NCBI RefSeq assembly: GCF_030052815.1
Contig: NC_079502.1
Coordinates: forward strand, 8,852,594 to 8,916,593
Source: Hevea brasiliensis
Lineage: Eukaryota; Streptophyta; Magnoliopsida; Malpighiales; Euphorbiaceae
Direction: 5' to 3'
Length of the DNA: 64,000 nt
A program made the position numbers and the translations under genes. Shown here piece by piece: positions 47,346-59,851 of this stretch. The notes below the pieces were generated by a model. It was not told the origin of the DNA and ran no database searches. It worked only from the letters and a program-made list of their open reading frames with translations. Within the stretch, counting starts at the first letter, position 1. Each line of letters opens with the position of its first letter.

Positions 47346-49680
47346 ATGTGACGCCCCTTACCCGTCTATTGTATAGCCGAGCAAGAAGTGCCACATTCGG
47401 TGCCGGAGCACCCTATCTTGTCTTGTCATGTTTATTGTAAATTTTAATGTCATTTAAATTAGGTAATTTATGTGTAGAATTTTTTTTTTTTATATCTTAT
47501 TTCTGTGGAGACCCAAACAGATCCTCCTCTGTTTTATTAGCATCTGGCGGGTTCCACTATCACCTGTTAACATATTCATAGTCATCTCACATATTTCCAT
47601 ATCATATTCTCTTTTATCATGTCATTCACAACTATTTATGAGATCTCAAAATGAAGTGTCATCTATTGCATTCATATGGAAATTCATAGATAATAAATTA
47701 TAAGTTTTCATTTCAAGTCCAAAATGAAATACATCATAAACTAGTAATTACATCATGACTAAACATAATGAACCAAAATACTAGTCTATATATGGGCCCT
47801 ACCAAAATACAAAAGACAGGTGAGGTGACTCTGGACAATGGCAGATCTGATCAGAGCTTTGTCAGTTCACTACTGGTGCTGCTACTGCGGTTGCTGCGGC
47901 TGATGCGGCTGATCTCCAGTACCTACGCGATGGAAAACCAACGCGCTAAGCATAACGCTTAGTGGTGCATAATTTATAACAACAATAATTTAACATTTGA
48001 AATAATATCTGCAACTCATAATTTCTGGGTCTTTTATATTTTTGTTACTCTTTGGAACAATTAACATTATCAGGATCTTTTATGATTACTTATTGTATTT
48101 TAAGTCTTAATTAATTTTTATCAATGCCCAAGAAACCTATAACAATTTATAAAGGCTGGATGCAGGGGTGTATACTGATTAGACAGCCATATGTCCATCC
48201 AGTATACGTCTGTCAGGCTCGAGGCCAGCTGTCGGGCACGAGACCAGCTGTTAGGCTTGTAAAGCCAGAAATAAAGTAGGCACAATGGCCAGTAAGTAGG
48301 CATATAGCCTATAGAACAATCATACCAGACATATATTATCAGTTTATGATTTTCTCGGTAGGCAGTATTGCTATATGTAGTCCCTAATTGGTATACCAAT
48401 TTATCTAACTAAATAAATAAGTCTAGGTATACTATGGGCAATTAAACATTTTTAATTAATTTAGCACTATTCACTGTTACTATTTTCTAGTACTGTTCAT
48501 TGGTACCATTAATTTCATATTAATAGGACATTAGTCCTAATTTACATATTCATATCATTTTTAATATTTAATTTTCCTTATGAGTAGTTTAGTTATCATA
48601 TATAGCATTTTTTTTTCCATGAACCTTTCTTTAGGTTCATGTTGATGTGTTATCTTTATCTAAGAATTTGACTAGGTTAGGATGTCTATTTAGTCACACT
48701 TCCTTCATAACAATTGCTCCTTTATGTTTAAACTTGAATTTCAGTTTTTGAATCACTGAATTTGGAGTTATAGAACTCAAGTTATGGTCAAAATACCAAA
48801 GGAATAGTAATTTGGGACAATTTCTGGGTTGGCAGTTTTAGTGACTAAATTTGTGCTAACAATTTGATTTAGTTAAAGGCAAAACTGGGTCAAGTGGTCT
48901 TCATAAAAAGTGTAGCCCTATGTCTAAACTTTCCATTGGTGAAATTTTAGGTCATTTGGACCAGTATAGAGAGAGTTATGACCAAATGAACATGTACTAT
49001 TCATTTGGTCATTTTCTGGGTTGGCAGTTTCAGTGACCCAACTTGTGCTAACAATTTGAATTGATTAAAGGCAAAACTGGGTTAAGTGGTCTTCATAAAA
49101 AGTGTAGCCCTATGTCCAAACTTTCCATTGGTGAAATTTTAGGTCATTTGGACCAGTATAGAGAGAGTTATGACCAAATGAAGTCATTTTCTGGGTTGGC
49201 AGTTTCAGTGACCCAACTTGTGCTAACAATTTGAATTGGTTAAAGGCAAAACTGGGTTAAGTGATCTTCATGAAAAGTGTAGCCCTATGTCTAAAATTTC
49301 CATTGGTGAAAGTTTAGGTCATTTGGACCAGTATAGAGAGAGTTATGACCAAATGAACACGTACTGTTCATTTAGTCATTTTCTGGGTTGGGTGCAGGGT
49401 AATCCAAATTTGGACAGTATTTAGGTCAAGTTTTGGACAGAATTTGGGCATGGTTTCTTCATGGAAAATGAGCTATGTTGAGTCTAATTTCACCTCGAAT
49501 TGGCCTCATACCAATTGGAGTCACACATTTTCAGTTATGGGTCAATAAACCCACTGGACTCATTGAGTCCAAACCTACAAAAAATTGAATACTCCCAATA
49601 TCTCAATTCCTCCAACTTCCTTACTTCAATTTGCATGCAATACACTTCTATAAGCAACAAGCTCAACTCAATAGGTCATA
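47346..49680 (+). repeat. LTR-like segment of another gypsy family
   Basis: It begins tgtgacgccccttacccg after a run of AT-rich DNA, which resembles the start of long Ty3/gypsy LTRs in plants. The whole stretch has a more balanced composition, no ORF, and holds a tandem repeat (48821-49395). The right edge abuts repeat A and I could not define a CA end or target duplication. It may be a truncated solo LTR. Confidence 0.45.
48821..49395 (+). repeat. tandem repeat, three units of 192, 175 and 192 bp
   Basis: Units begin with tttctgggttgg at 48821, 49013 and 49188, and a partial fourth begins at 49380. The middle unit lacks about 17 bases (the gtactgttcatttgg part). Units are about 95% identical by eye. 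Confidence 0.92.
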
Positions 49681-49689
49681 CCGAACCAA

Positions 49690-50012
49690 CAGGAACCATA
49701 CTGAATTGAATTTATTTTGATACATTAGTTTGATTTTGATTCTTCATTAATAACTAAACAAGAACCGTACCGAAATCGTACCGAATCGAAAATAAACCGA
49801 GAATTAAATTTGTATATATGTTTTTTTATGTTTTTTTTTTTAAGATGTATTATATACTTTCAATATAATTATATATACTTATATATGTATATATAATTAT
49901 GAATAAAATATAAATTAATATTACATTTCATTTTTCTATATTTTCTTAATAATTTTAGTTATAAATACATTAAATTACCTTATCATTCTTAATTATAAAT
50001 ATACTATTATCT

Positions 50013-50061
<49 letters not shown>

Positions 50062-50859
50062 TCTTAATTATATTTGTATCTTATAGTTAAATATTATATT
50101 ATTAATAAATAGTTAAAATATATATTATATGATATACTATTATATTATATAATATATTTAATCTTAAGTTATATATGCACTTTATAATTAAAGATTATAT
50201 AATTTAGTTATAGCTAAAAGATATATTATATGATATATTATGTATTAATAACTCAATTTAAAACTTAAAGGTTAATTTAAGTATGACTTTTTAAGGAAAT
50301 AATAACGTAAAATTGTTTTAAGAACCGAGAATCAAACTGAAATCGTACCGAACCAAACTAGAATCGAAGAACTGAGAACTGTACTGAACTGAAACCGAAA
50401 CAATGAAGAATCGAACCGGAACCATACCGAAATTTCGAAATTCTGATTTAGTTCCGGTTCCTATGCAAATCTCGAACTGAATTGAAATCGAACACCCCTA
50501 CTTCTAGCCATTTAAATAGATATATTTATTTATGTATTTCATTTCATAGTGTTGGTCATCTAGTTTTTATATTATTTTTGGATGTTATTTATTTAAAATT
50601 AACTATAATATTCTTATTTAATTGTAAAATTTTTAAAATATTTTTTTAACACTTCATAATTACTTTTCACAGTTAAACCATTAATACTTTGTTTATAATT
50701 TCTATATTTATTGTTTACTAATTTTTGTGAAACAATATTTTTAAAACATTTTATTTTTTCTAGAATATATTTTTTTACTCTTATAGTATAATATGCATGC
50801 ATCATTTTATTCTTTACTATTTTATCAGTATGTATATATAAAGTTTTTCATTTCAATAT
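49690..50859. repeat. repeat A, left half (copy split by gypsy)
   Basis: It aligns with 40095-41228 throughout, including the TA tract. It ends with aatat (50855-50859), the target duplication of the gypsy element that follows. The matching right half with the same aatat is at 7632. Confidence 0.85.
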
Positions 50860-52460
50860 TGATGCATACATTTTGCATAGTCATTTAGGTTTAATTTCAT
50901 AGCCATTTTATTTGATTATTAGTCATTTTTAGCTAATTTCATTAGTTAATTAGTTAGTTTTTCATAATTGTCAATTTTGGATTAATTTGTAATTTTTACT
51001 TTGTTTTGTAGGAAAAATGGTGTTTTTGAAGGACTAAAAAGAAATTTTGCCATTGAGGAGTAATCTCTACAGCCAAAGATGTCAAAAACAAGTTTCAAAG
51101 TTGAAATATGCATTGGCCAAATTGCGCATAACTTGCCGCATAACTTATGTAGATCTGCATAAGGAGAAGAAACACTGTTCCAATACCTGCCGAATTGTGC
51201 ATAAGGAGAGTGCATAGCTTATGCAGATTCACGCCCCCCTTATGCAATCTCACAGAATTGTGCATAACCTATGCGCCTGGTCATGCAGTTTTGCATAAGT
51301 GAACCAGAAACTAGCTGAAACTTGCATAAGGGATTGCATGACTTATGCAGTCCCACCAAGACTTCATTAATGAGCTGGCAGAAGATTCCCTCAGAAAATC
51401 TCACCTAAAACACACCATTTTAGGGCTCCATGTCAGAAAAAGCTATAAAAAGGACCCTTATCCCATTTTAGAAGAAGAAAAGGAAGAAAAGGGAAAGGAG
51501 CAAGCAGTAGCTGAAGGGTCACAAACACCTCCCACACCATTTCCAATCAGATTTGGAGATTTCTTTCTTTTCTTACATTTTTCCTACACTTCTAGTGTTG
51601 AGCTTTTTGTTTCTTAGTTTAGATTAAAGCTTTATTTCCATATAAATTCAGAATATCTTGTAAATATTATGGATAGTGAGTAGTTTACTTAGATTCTGGA
51701 GTAAGGGATGTAATATTTGAGATATTTTGTGAATTTTGATTGGGTAATCCATATTTTGTGGTCTTAATGAGTTTTATTCATTTCTTGTGTGCTTAATGAC
51801 ATGCTTAGTGTAGGATCCCATTAAGTGATGTTCTTAATCCATGGTTGAGGCACCGAAAGGAGAAGGCCTTGTGATAGATAATCAAGAAATTGGACTTAAT
51901 TAACTTAGATCTAGAAATAGACTAAGGATTAAGAGGATTCACAGATTAATTAAAGAGCCTAATGGGTCTTAATTAACTCTAACTCCACGAAAGTAGGATT
52001 AGATTGATTAAGACATTCTTTGTCTCACTCGAAAGGGTATTCAAAGGATTTAAGAATTAATCTCCTTAAAACCCGTAAGTTCCACAAGATTGGATAACCA
52101 ATTTAAAAATCCCAAAATAGCTTGAATATGAAATCCCGAACTCCGGAATCGCCTTTTCATTATTGTTAATTTTTAATTGAATTTAATTGCTTGCCATTTT
52201 AATTTTGCCATATTTCAACTTGCTTATTTCAATTTGATGCAATTTTAGTTTTAATCATTACGTTGTCGAATAGATTATTAATTTTGCACATATAGATTTC
52301 ATACTCCAATACCCATCAATTTGTTGCTTTAATCTCAAAAATAGTTCAATTTAGTCAACTTTTTATATCAAAAATTCAATCATTAACACAACTCCTCATG
52401 GGAACGATATCTTTTCTATATTACTTGTACGACCCGTGCACTTGCGGTTGGGCCACATCA
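50860..52460 (+). repeat. 5' LTR of the Athila-like element
   Basis: It starts TGATGCATAC and ends GGGCCACATCA, 1601 bases, with the target duplication aatat just before it. A block of gcataa/ttatgc motifs at 51120-51350 and a purine-rich block near 51470-51505 are the most distinctive internal features. Confidence 0.93.
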
Positions 52461-52466
52461 AGTTTT

Positions 52467-52484
52467 TGGCGCCGTTGCCGGGGA
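52467..52484 (+). promoter_or_regulatory. primer-binding site for tRNA-Asp
   Basis: The 18 bases TGGCGCCGTTGCCGGGGA, six bases after the LTR, are the exact complement of the 3' end of plant tRNA-Asp. This primer is characteristic of Athila elements. Confidence 0.9.
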
Positions 52485-52594
52485 GTTGTTTGTTTAAGAT
52501 TGAATTCTTGATTATTTTAGTTGTTTTTAGTTTTATCTTTGTTATCTTTTCATTTTGTGTTTGTTTGTTCTTTTTCAGGTACTTTTAATCTTTT

Positions 52595-54400
52595 ATGAGA
52601 AGAGCAAGAAGCACAAGTGACACATCCTTATTGTTTAATCCTGAAATTGAGAAATTTTGTAAAGCCAATAAGAAAGAAACCAGAAGAAGAAAAGAAGCAT
52701 TGAGAGAAACTGAATTAGAAGCAGACATGGCTGATGAAAGAATTAGAATTGGTGGTGGTAATGCTGGAAATGGTCGAAACAATGAAAATGTAGCCCAAGG
52801 TGAAGAAGTTGTAAATGCTAATGTGCCTAGGGGAAGTATGATGGATCATGCTTTTCCTCATTTTGATGACTTGAGAGAGAGCATAGCAAGACCAAGAATT
52901 GATGCAAATAGCTACAAGATGGATTTTGGAGTTCTACAAATGATTCAAAATTCTCAATTTGGGGGACATCCTTCTGAAAATCCACACACACATCTAAAGA
53001 AGTTTGCTATGATTTGTGATATACAAAAACAACCTGGAGTGTCTGATGATGCAGCAAGATTGAAGCTATTCCCGTTCTCTTTGAAAGATAGAGCATTGGA
53101 TTGGCTTGATTATTTACCTCACAACTCCATTACAAATTGGGAGCAACTCACTGATGCATTTCTTGCACAATATTTTCCACTTGGAAAAACTCAAGAACTG
53201 AGGAATCAAATAACAGCTTTTAGACCAAGAGAAGATGAAACTCTTTATGAGTCATGGATGAGATGGAAGGAATTAGAGAGACAATGCCCACATCATGCCA
53301 TTCCGAAATGGATGATAAACCAAAATTTTTACACCAATATCACTCCTGCAATTAGAGGGATTATTGATGCTCAAACAGGAGGAGAATTTATTATGAAGCA
53401 TGAAGATGAAGCTTATGAGCTATTGGAGAAAATTGCAAAGAACACTCATCTTTGGAGTAGTCCAAGAGGACCAGCTCCAACTTAAAAGAGGCAAGCTGCT
53501 GGAATGTATGACCTTGATCCATTCAACATGATTAATGCAAAGTTTGATGCACTTACAAATGTTTTGGCTAAGAAGATGGAAGATTTGAGTATGTTGGTTA
53601 GTTCATCATCATCATCTAGAAGTTCACAACAAGTTGCTTATGCAGAGGGAACTACCAGCTGTGGAGTAGACTATAGAGAGCAAGCTGCATATGTTGGTAA
53701 TTATGGAAACAAACAAATGGGGAATTCTTACTCTCAAACTTATAATCCAAATTGGAGGAATCATCCCAACTTTTCATGGGGAAATCAGCAAAATCAAATT
53801 CCAAATCAGAATTTTCAACCACAACAGCAACAAGGAATTCCATATCAACAAAATAGGCAACCATTGCCTAATTTTCAGTAGAAAAATATGAATCCTCCAC
53901 CAAAACAGCAAGAACAAAGTTCCACCACAGAAGCTTTATTACAACAGATTCTTGCCAACCAAACTAAGCATGATGAGGAGATGAGGAGATGAGAGAGATG
54001 AAAGCAAGGCTAGAGCAGGTGCAAACACATAACAGAATGTTGGAAAATCATATTGCACAACAAGCATCTTCCTCAAATACTAAGTCTTTTGGAAAACTTC
54101 CAAGTCAACCAGAAAATCCAAGAGAGCAGTGCCAAGCTATTACTTTAAGAAGTGGGAAAGTTGTAAATAATGAGAAGAGTGAAAAAAATGAGAAAAGTTA
54201 AAATAGTGAGAAGAGAGAAAATGAGAAAGAAACTTATGAGGGTGAAAAACAAGAAAGTGAGAAAGAAACTGCAGAAAAATGTAAAGAGAAAATTAAAGAA
54301 AAGGAAGAGAAGTATATACCTCTAAAGCCTTACAAGCCACAACTTCCCTTTCCACAAAGATTTCAAAAAGCCAAGCTTGACAAGCAATTTGGAAAGTTCT
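52595..54400 (+). pseudogene. gypsy gag, interrupted
   Basis: The ORF starts at 52595 with a basic, Arg/Lys-rich N-terminus. The retrotransposon gag domain spans about residues 130-290, with LKDRALDWLDYLP, NWEQLTDAFLAQYFP and FRPREDETLYESWMRWKELE. A stop at 53483-53485 is followed in the same frame by a Gln/Asn-rich region (53504-53878), a second stop at 53879, and then a frame change around 53985, where gatgaggagatgag is locally duplicated. A Lys/Glu-rich linker leads to the protease at 54409. Gag would form the particle around the element RNA. No CCHC knuckle was seen, which is common in Athila gags. Confidence 0.85.
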
Positions 54401-54408
54401 TAGAGGTT

Positions 54409-55319
54409 TTGAAGAAGCTATACATAAATGTGCCTTTTATTGATGCTCTTTCACAAATGCCCTCTTATGCAAAATTCTTAAAAGAAATTCTCTCAAACAA
54501 GAGGAAACTTGAAGACCATGAAACTGTAGCTTTGACAGAAGAATGTAGTGCTATCCTCCAAAGGAAACTTCCTCCAAAGCTCAAGGATCCAGGGAGTTTT
54601 TCAATTCCATGCCACATTGGGGAATCATGTTCTACAAAAGCTTTATGTGATTTAGGGGCTACTATTAGCCTTATGCCCCTCTCTATTTATGAAAAGCTCA
54701 ATATGGGAGATCTTAAGCCAACCCACATTTCTCTTCAGTTAGCTGATAGATCAATTAAGTATCCTGAAGGGATTTTGGAGAATGTGCCTCTGAAGGTTGG
54801 GAAGTTCTATATACCTGTTGACTTTGTCATCTTGGACATGGAGGAGGATTCTAATATCCCAATTATCTTGGGAAGACCCTTTCTAGCTACAGCAGGAGCA
54901 TTGATTGATGTTAAGGGAGAAAAATTGACTCTTAGAGTTGGTGAAGATCAATTGGTTTCAATATTAATAACACTATGAAGAAGCATCATTCTGAAGCTGA
55001 TACTTGTTTGAGAATTGATATCATTGATGAGCTGGTTGAAGAACACTTCAGAAAGAAATATCCAGAAGATCCACTTGAAAATTGCTTGGTTCATGGAGGA
55101 GGCATAGACTATGACAACCCTCATGTGGCTGCATATGCTCAACATTTAGAGGGTAATCCACCATTCATTTCTGCTCCAGTTTTTCAACTCACACAAAAGG
55201 AAAAAGTCGAATCTAAGCAACCATCATTCAAGGAAGAAGATGCACCTAAGGTAGAACTTAAGCAACTTCCTTCTCAGCTCAAGTATGAATTCTTGGCACT
55301 AATAACACTTATCCAGTAA
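54409..55319 (+). pseudogene. gypsy aspartic protease and linker
   Basis: The 189-codon ORF has the retropepsin fold signature: CDLGATISLMPLSIYEKL at about residues 80-97, and PIILGRPFLATAGALID near residue 155. The active site reads Asp-Leu-Gly rather than Asp-Thr/Ser-Gly; I believe this is usual in Athila proteases. The ORF ends at 54978 and a linker ORF overlaps it by four bases (54975-55319), leading towards RT. The protease would cut gag-pol. A stop before RT at 55317 interrupts the polyprotein. Confidence 0.83.
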
Positions 55320-55333
55320 TTGTAAATGCAAAC

Positions 55334-56053
55334 TTGAGTACTTTAGAGGCTGATAAGTTGTTAAGAGTGTTGAGGCAATTTAGAAAAGTTCTAGGATATA
55401 CCATAGATGACATTAAGGGAATAAGCCCACACTTTTGCATGCACAGAATTATTTTGGAAGAAAATTGTAAGCCATCTATTGAACATCAAAGGAGGTTGAA
55501 CCCAAATATGAAAGAAGTTGTTAAAAAAGAAATTTTGAAGTTACTTGATGCAAGGATCATATACCCTATCTCAGACAGTACTTGGGTGAGCCCAGTACAT
55601 GTTGTCCCAAAAAAGGGTGGAATGACAGTGGTAAAAAATGAAAATAATGAATTAATTCCCACCAGAATAGTGACTAGTTGGCGAATGTGCATAGATTACA
55701 GAAAATTAAATATAGCCACTAGAAAAGATCATTTTCCACTTCCCTTCATTGATCAAATGTTAGAAAGACTGGCTAGGCATTCTTATTTTTGCTATTTAGA
55801 TGGATATTCAGGTTTTTTTCAAATCCCTATCCATCCAAATGATCAAGAGAAAACCACTTTTACTTGTCCATATGGAACCTTTGCTTATAGGAGGATGCCA
55901 TTTGGGTTGTGTAATGCACCAGCCACTTTTCAAAGGTGCATGATGGCAATCTTCTCAGATTTCATTGAAGATATAATGGAGGTTTTTATGGATGACTTTT
56001 CTGTTTATGGATCTTCATTTGACATATGCTTGGCTAACCTTTCTAAAGTTTGA
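55334..56053 (+). pseudogene. gypsy reverse transcriptase, main part
   Basis: RT blocks are in order: KPSIEHQRRLNPNMKEVVKKE, WVSPVHVVPKKGG, WRMCIDYRKLNIATRKDHFP, FPLPFIDQML, the catalytic YLDGYSGFFQI-like segment (first Asp), MPFGLCNAPATFQRCM, and the Phe-Met-Asp-Asp catalytic box at 55985-55996. A frame change near 56045, probably from a small deletion, ends the ORF; the thumb continues in the ORF starting at 55992. The enzyme copies the element RNA from the tRNA-Asp primer. Confidence 0.9.
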
Positions 56054-56790
56054 CCTTGTTTTAAACTGGAAAAAGTGTCATTTCATGGTTCAGGAAGGGA
56101 TAGTGCTTGGACATTTGGTGTCTAACAGAGGAATAGAGGTTGATAAAGCCAAGGTTGAAGTGATAGAGAAGATGGCTCCTCCTACCAATGTCAAGGGAAT
56201 TCGAAGTTTTCTAGGACATGCCGGGTTCTACAGACGCTTTATCAAGGATTTTTCTAAAATAGCCAAACCTTTGTCTAATTTGTTAAGTCATGACATACCA
56301 TTTGTATTTGACCAAGAGTGTTTAGATGCCTTTTGCAGGTTGAAGCAAGCTCTTATCACTGCACCAATCATGCAACCACCCGATTGGAGCCTACCTTTTG
56401 AAATTATGTGTGATGCTAGCAACTATGCAATTGGAGCTGTTCTTGGTCAAAGAAAGGACAAAAAGGCTTATGCTATTTATTATGCTAGTAGAACATTGGA
56501 TGAGGCTCAAACAAATTATGCAACAACTGAAAAGGAATTTTTAGCAATTGTCTTTGCATTGGAAAAGTTCAGACCTTACATTATTGACTCAAAAGTGGTT
56601 ATATTTTTAGATCATGCAGCCATCAAGTATTTGCTTCGTAAAAAGGAGGCTAAACCTAGGCTCATTAGGTGGATTCTAATGCTACAAGAGTTTGATTTGG
56701 AGATTAGAGATAAGAAGGGAGCTGAAAATGTAGTTGCGGATAGTCTTAGTAGGTTGAAATTGGATGATGAAGAAATGGATGAAGTCCCTA
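56054..56790 (+). pseudogene. gypsy RT thumb and RNase H
   Basis: The segment has [20 protein letters not shown] and [20 protein letters not shown] (the region after the RT catalytic box), followed by the RNase H domain with [17 protein letters not shown] (first Asp), [19 protein letters not shown] (Glu), [11 protein letters not shown] and [12 protein letters not shown]. The frame is open from 55992 to 57599. RNase H degrades the RNA strand during cDNA synthesis. Confidence 0.9.
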
Positions 56791-58160
56791 TTGATGAGTT
56801 TTTCTTGGATGAACAACTTTTCTCTCTTGTTGCTAAACTACCTTGGTATGCAGACTTTGTGAATTATCTATCTTGTGGAGTTTTACCTCTAGGAATGACA
56901 TGGCAACAAAAGAAAAAGTTTTTGCATGAGGCAAAATTTTATAGATGGGATGATCCTTTACTCTTTAGGAGATGTTGTGATGGTTTAATAAGAAGATGTA
57001 TTCCTGATGAGGAGACACAGAGTGTTATGCATCATTGCCATGCTTCTGATTATGGAGGACATTTTGGAATCTCTAAAACAGCTAGTAAAATTTTGCAAGC
57101 TGGTTTCTTTTGGCCAAATCTTTTTAAGGATGTGAGGAAATTTGTGTTGGAATGTGATAAATGTCAAAGGAGTGGAAATTTGTCAAAAAGAGATCAAATG
57201 CCCCTAAATGATATTCTTGAAGTAGAATTATTTGATGTCTGGGGAATAGATTTTATGGGGTCATTTCCTTCTTCATATGGTAATAGATACATCCTAGTTG
57301 GGGTTGACTATGTGTCAAAGTGGGTGGAAGCTATTGCAACTCCAACTAATGATGCTAGAGTGGTAGTGAAATTCTTGAAGAAATTTGTCTTGAGTAGATT
57401 TGGAGCTCCTAGGGCTGTAATTAGTGATGGGGGTTCACATTTTTATAATAAGCAATTTGAGAGCTTAATGAGGAAGTATGGTGTAGTGCACAAGATAGCT
57501 ACCCCATACCACCCTCAAACTTCAGGTCAAGTTGAAATTTCTAACAGAGAACTCAAACATATCTTGGAGAAAATAGTGAGCAATTCTCAGAAAGATTAGT
57601 CTGTCAAACTAGATGATGCTTTATGGGCATATAGGACTGCTTACAAAACCCCTATAGGACCTACTCCCTTTAGGTTGGTGTATGGTAAGTCTTGTCATTT
57701 ACCTGTGGAGCTAGAACATAGAGCATATTGGGCCATTCAGACCTTGAATTTTGATCATAAGCAAGCTGGTGAGAAAAGGCTATTGCAACTTAATGAACTT
57801 GAAGAATTGAGGATGGATGCTTATGAAAGTGCCCGTATTTACAAAGAAAGAACCAAAGTTTGGCATGATAAGCATCTTAGGAAAAAGGAATTTAAAGAAG
57901 GTGATTCAATTTTGTTGTTCAACTCAAGATTGAAATTGTTCCCTGGAAAACTTAAATCAAGGTGGACTGGTCCATATAGAGTTTCTAAGGTTTTCCCTTA
58001 TGGAGCAATTGAAATTTGGAGTGAAAAATCTGGGAATTTTAAGGTCAATGGGCATAGATTGAAACATTACATAACTGGGGACCCAATAAAGGGAGCAAGC
58101 TGTTATAACCTCTCTAATCCCTCACCTCTCTTTAGTGAAATGCATGAAGAGTCCAGCTAA
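56791..58160 (+). pseudogene. gypsy integrase
   Basis: An HHCC zinc-binding N-terminus ([13 protein letters not shown] ... CDKCQRSGN) is at about 57020-57180. The catalytic core has Asp in [12 protein letters not shown], Asp in [14 protein letters not shown], and Glu in [13 protein letters not shown] stop at 57597-57599 follows. The C-terminal part resumes at 57675 to 58160, with [20 protein letters not shown] and [20 protein letters not shown] (GPF/Y-like module). No chromodomain is seen, consistent with Athila. It would insert the cDNA. Confidence 0.9.
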
Positions 58161-58899
58161 GGACTATAAATTAGCCCTCTTGGGAGGCATCCCAAGTTCT
58201 TTTATTTTCCTTTTTGTTGATTTACTTTTATTTACATTGCTTTTGTTTTTATCTTAAATCTCCCCAAATTCAATTTTTGACATTGTTGAATCTTGTCCCT
58301 TGTAGATGTATTTCAATGGAGTAAGGTTGGTGAACTGCTGGGGAGTGATTCTTAATCTGAAATATTGTCCTTCAACTCTCCCAAAAATTGATTGATTTTT
58401 ACTGCATAACCTGTGCAGGTTTGCTACTTTGTTTGTGCAGAAAAATGAAATTTGTAGCAAAGAAGGGTCTGCAGCAGATGGTTTATGTTTCTTGGTGAGG
58501 TTGGGTGTGTAACTTGTAAGTATTTGTGCTTATCATGTTAATGTGATGGTAAGTGGGTCAATTTTGTAGTTTTGAGCTTATTTGGGTTGTGGGACTCAAG
58601 GTGGACACACTGCATTTTCTTAGCATAACTTGGGGAGTCATTTCTCATTTGTGGATAAATGCAACTTTATGCAAATTTTATTGAGTTTTAATGTGCTAAA
58701 TGTTGATTTGCAGAATTTGAGTTGAAATGGCATGATTCACAAATGCCTCTTATGCAGGATTCAATTCTACAAGCTTGTGTGATGCAATTTTGATGGATTT
58801 TGTATATATTGATGTGTTTTTGGTGACAATTTCTCATGATTTATGCTTCATAGAATTATATTTCTTCATTCTAGGGTATTTTTCACACTTGCAAATCAT
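58161..58899 (+). other. non-coding spacer after gypsy pol
   Basis: No ORF was recognised. It sits between integrase and the TGCATAAG repeat block, where elements of this lineage usually place a splice-dependent leader for the downstream ORF. No specific splice site could be assigned. Confidence 0.5.
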
Positions 58900-58924
58900 T
58901 TTCAATTGTAATCTCAATCTTGTT

Positions 58925-59650
58925 GAATTGTGCATAAGTAACTGCATAGCTTATGCAATCCTGCATAACCACAATTCTTGCCATTTTCATCTCTGTTGCA
59001 AACTGCATAAGGATGTGCATAGCTTATGCAACTCTGCATAGCCACATTTTTGTCAAATTTTATATCTGCTGAAACTTGCATAAGTGTGTGCATGACTTAT
59101 GCACTTTTGCATGACTTCAAATCCTGCATTTTCTCTTTCCACCGAGACCTGCATAAGGGGAGTGCATAACTTATGCACTTCCGCATGACCACACTCTCCA
59201 AAAATTAAAACCTGCCGAGACTTGCATAAGGAGAGTGCATGACTTGTGCACTTCCGCATGACCACACTCTCCAAAAATTAAAACCTGCCGAGACTTGCAT
59301 AAGGAGAGTGCATGACTTATGCACTTTCGCATAACCACCAACTCTGAATTCCAAAACCTGCTGAGACTTGCATAAGGAGAGTGCATAACTTATGCACTTC
59401 CGCATGACCACACTCTTCAAAAATTAAAACCTGCCGAGACCTGTATAAGGAGAGTGCATGACTTATGCACTTCCGCATGACCTATTTCTCTGAAATCCAA
59501 AACAGGCCAAAACTTGCATAAGTTAGCGCATAAGCTATGCACTCTTGCATAATCAGTTTTTCACACTTTTCATCTTCCACCGAAACCTGCATAAGAGAGT
59601 GCATAAGTTATGCACACCTACTTTTCCCCTTATGCAGTTTTACACAAGTC
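58925..59650 (+). repeat. TGCATAAG/CTTATGCA repeat block with 73-bp tandem core
   Basis: Between about 59149 and 59505 a 73-bp unit is repeated about five times (unit starts near 59150, 59222, 59295, 59368 and 59441). Each unit has gcataaggagagtgcat followed by acttatgcac, which forms an imperfect palindrome. Weaker, more widely spaced copies extend to 58925 and 59650. The same motif occurs in the LTRs (6388-6540, 19470-19720, 51120-51350) and after the env-position ORF (61725-61860). Confidence 0.88.
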
Positions 59651-59851
59651 CTGTTCAAATCAAAATTCGTTTTCGGCACCCATTTTCCCACCTCCACTTC
59701 CCGATATTCCTGTTCACTCCTTTTTCCCCACGACCATTTTTCTCGGTACCACCCTTCTCCTCCACTCCTATTTTCGCCGCATTTGCGCTAACTTCTCTCC
59801 GCATCTTTCACTTTCCTCCTCACCTCCTCCATTCTCACCATCGACGACCCC

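Noticed and set aside
59053..59420. Three overlapping minus-strand ORFs of about 72 codons with repeated peptides
   Set aside because: They are translations of the 73-bp tandem repeat and have no independent support.
58925..59650. Spaced repeats resembling a CRISPR array
   Set aside because: Repeats are imperfect, tandem, without unique spacers or cas genes, and lie in a plant retrotransposon.
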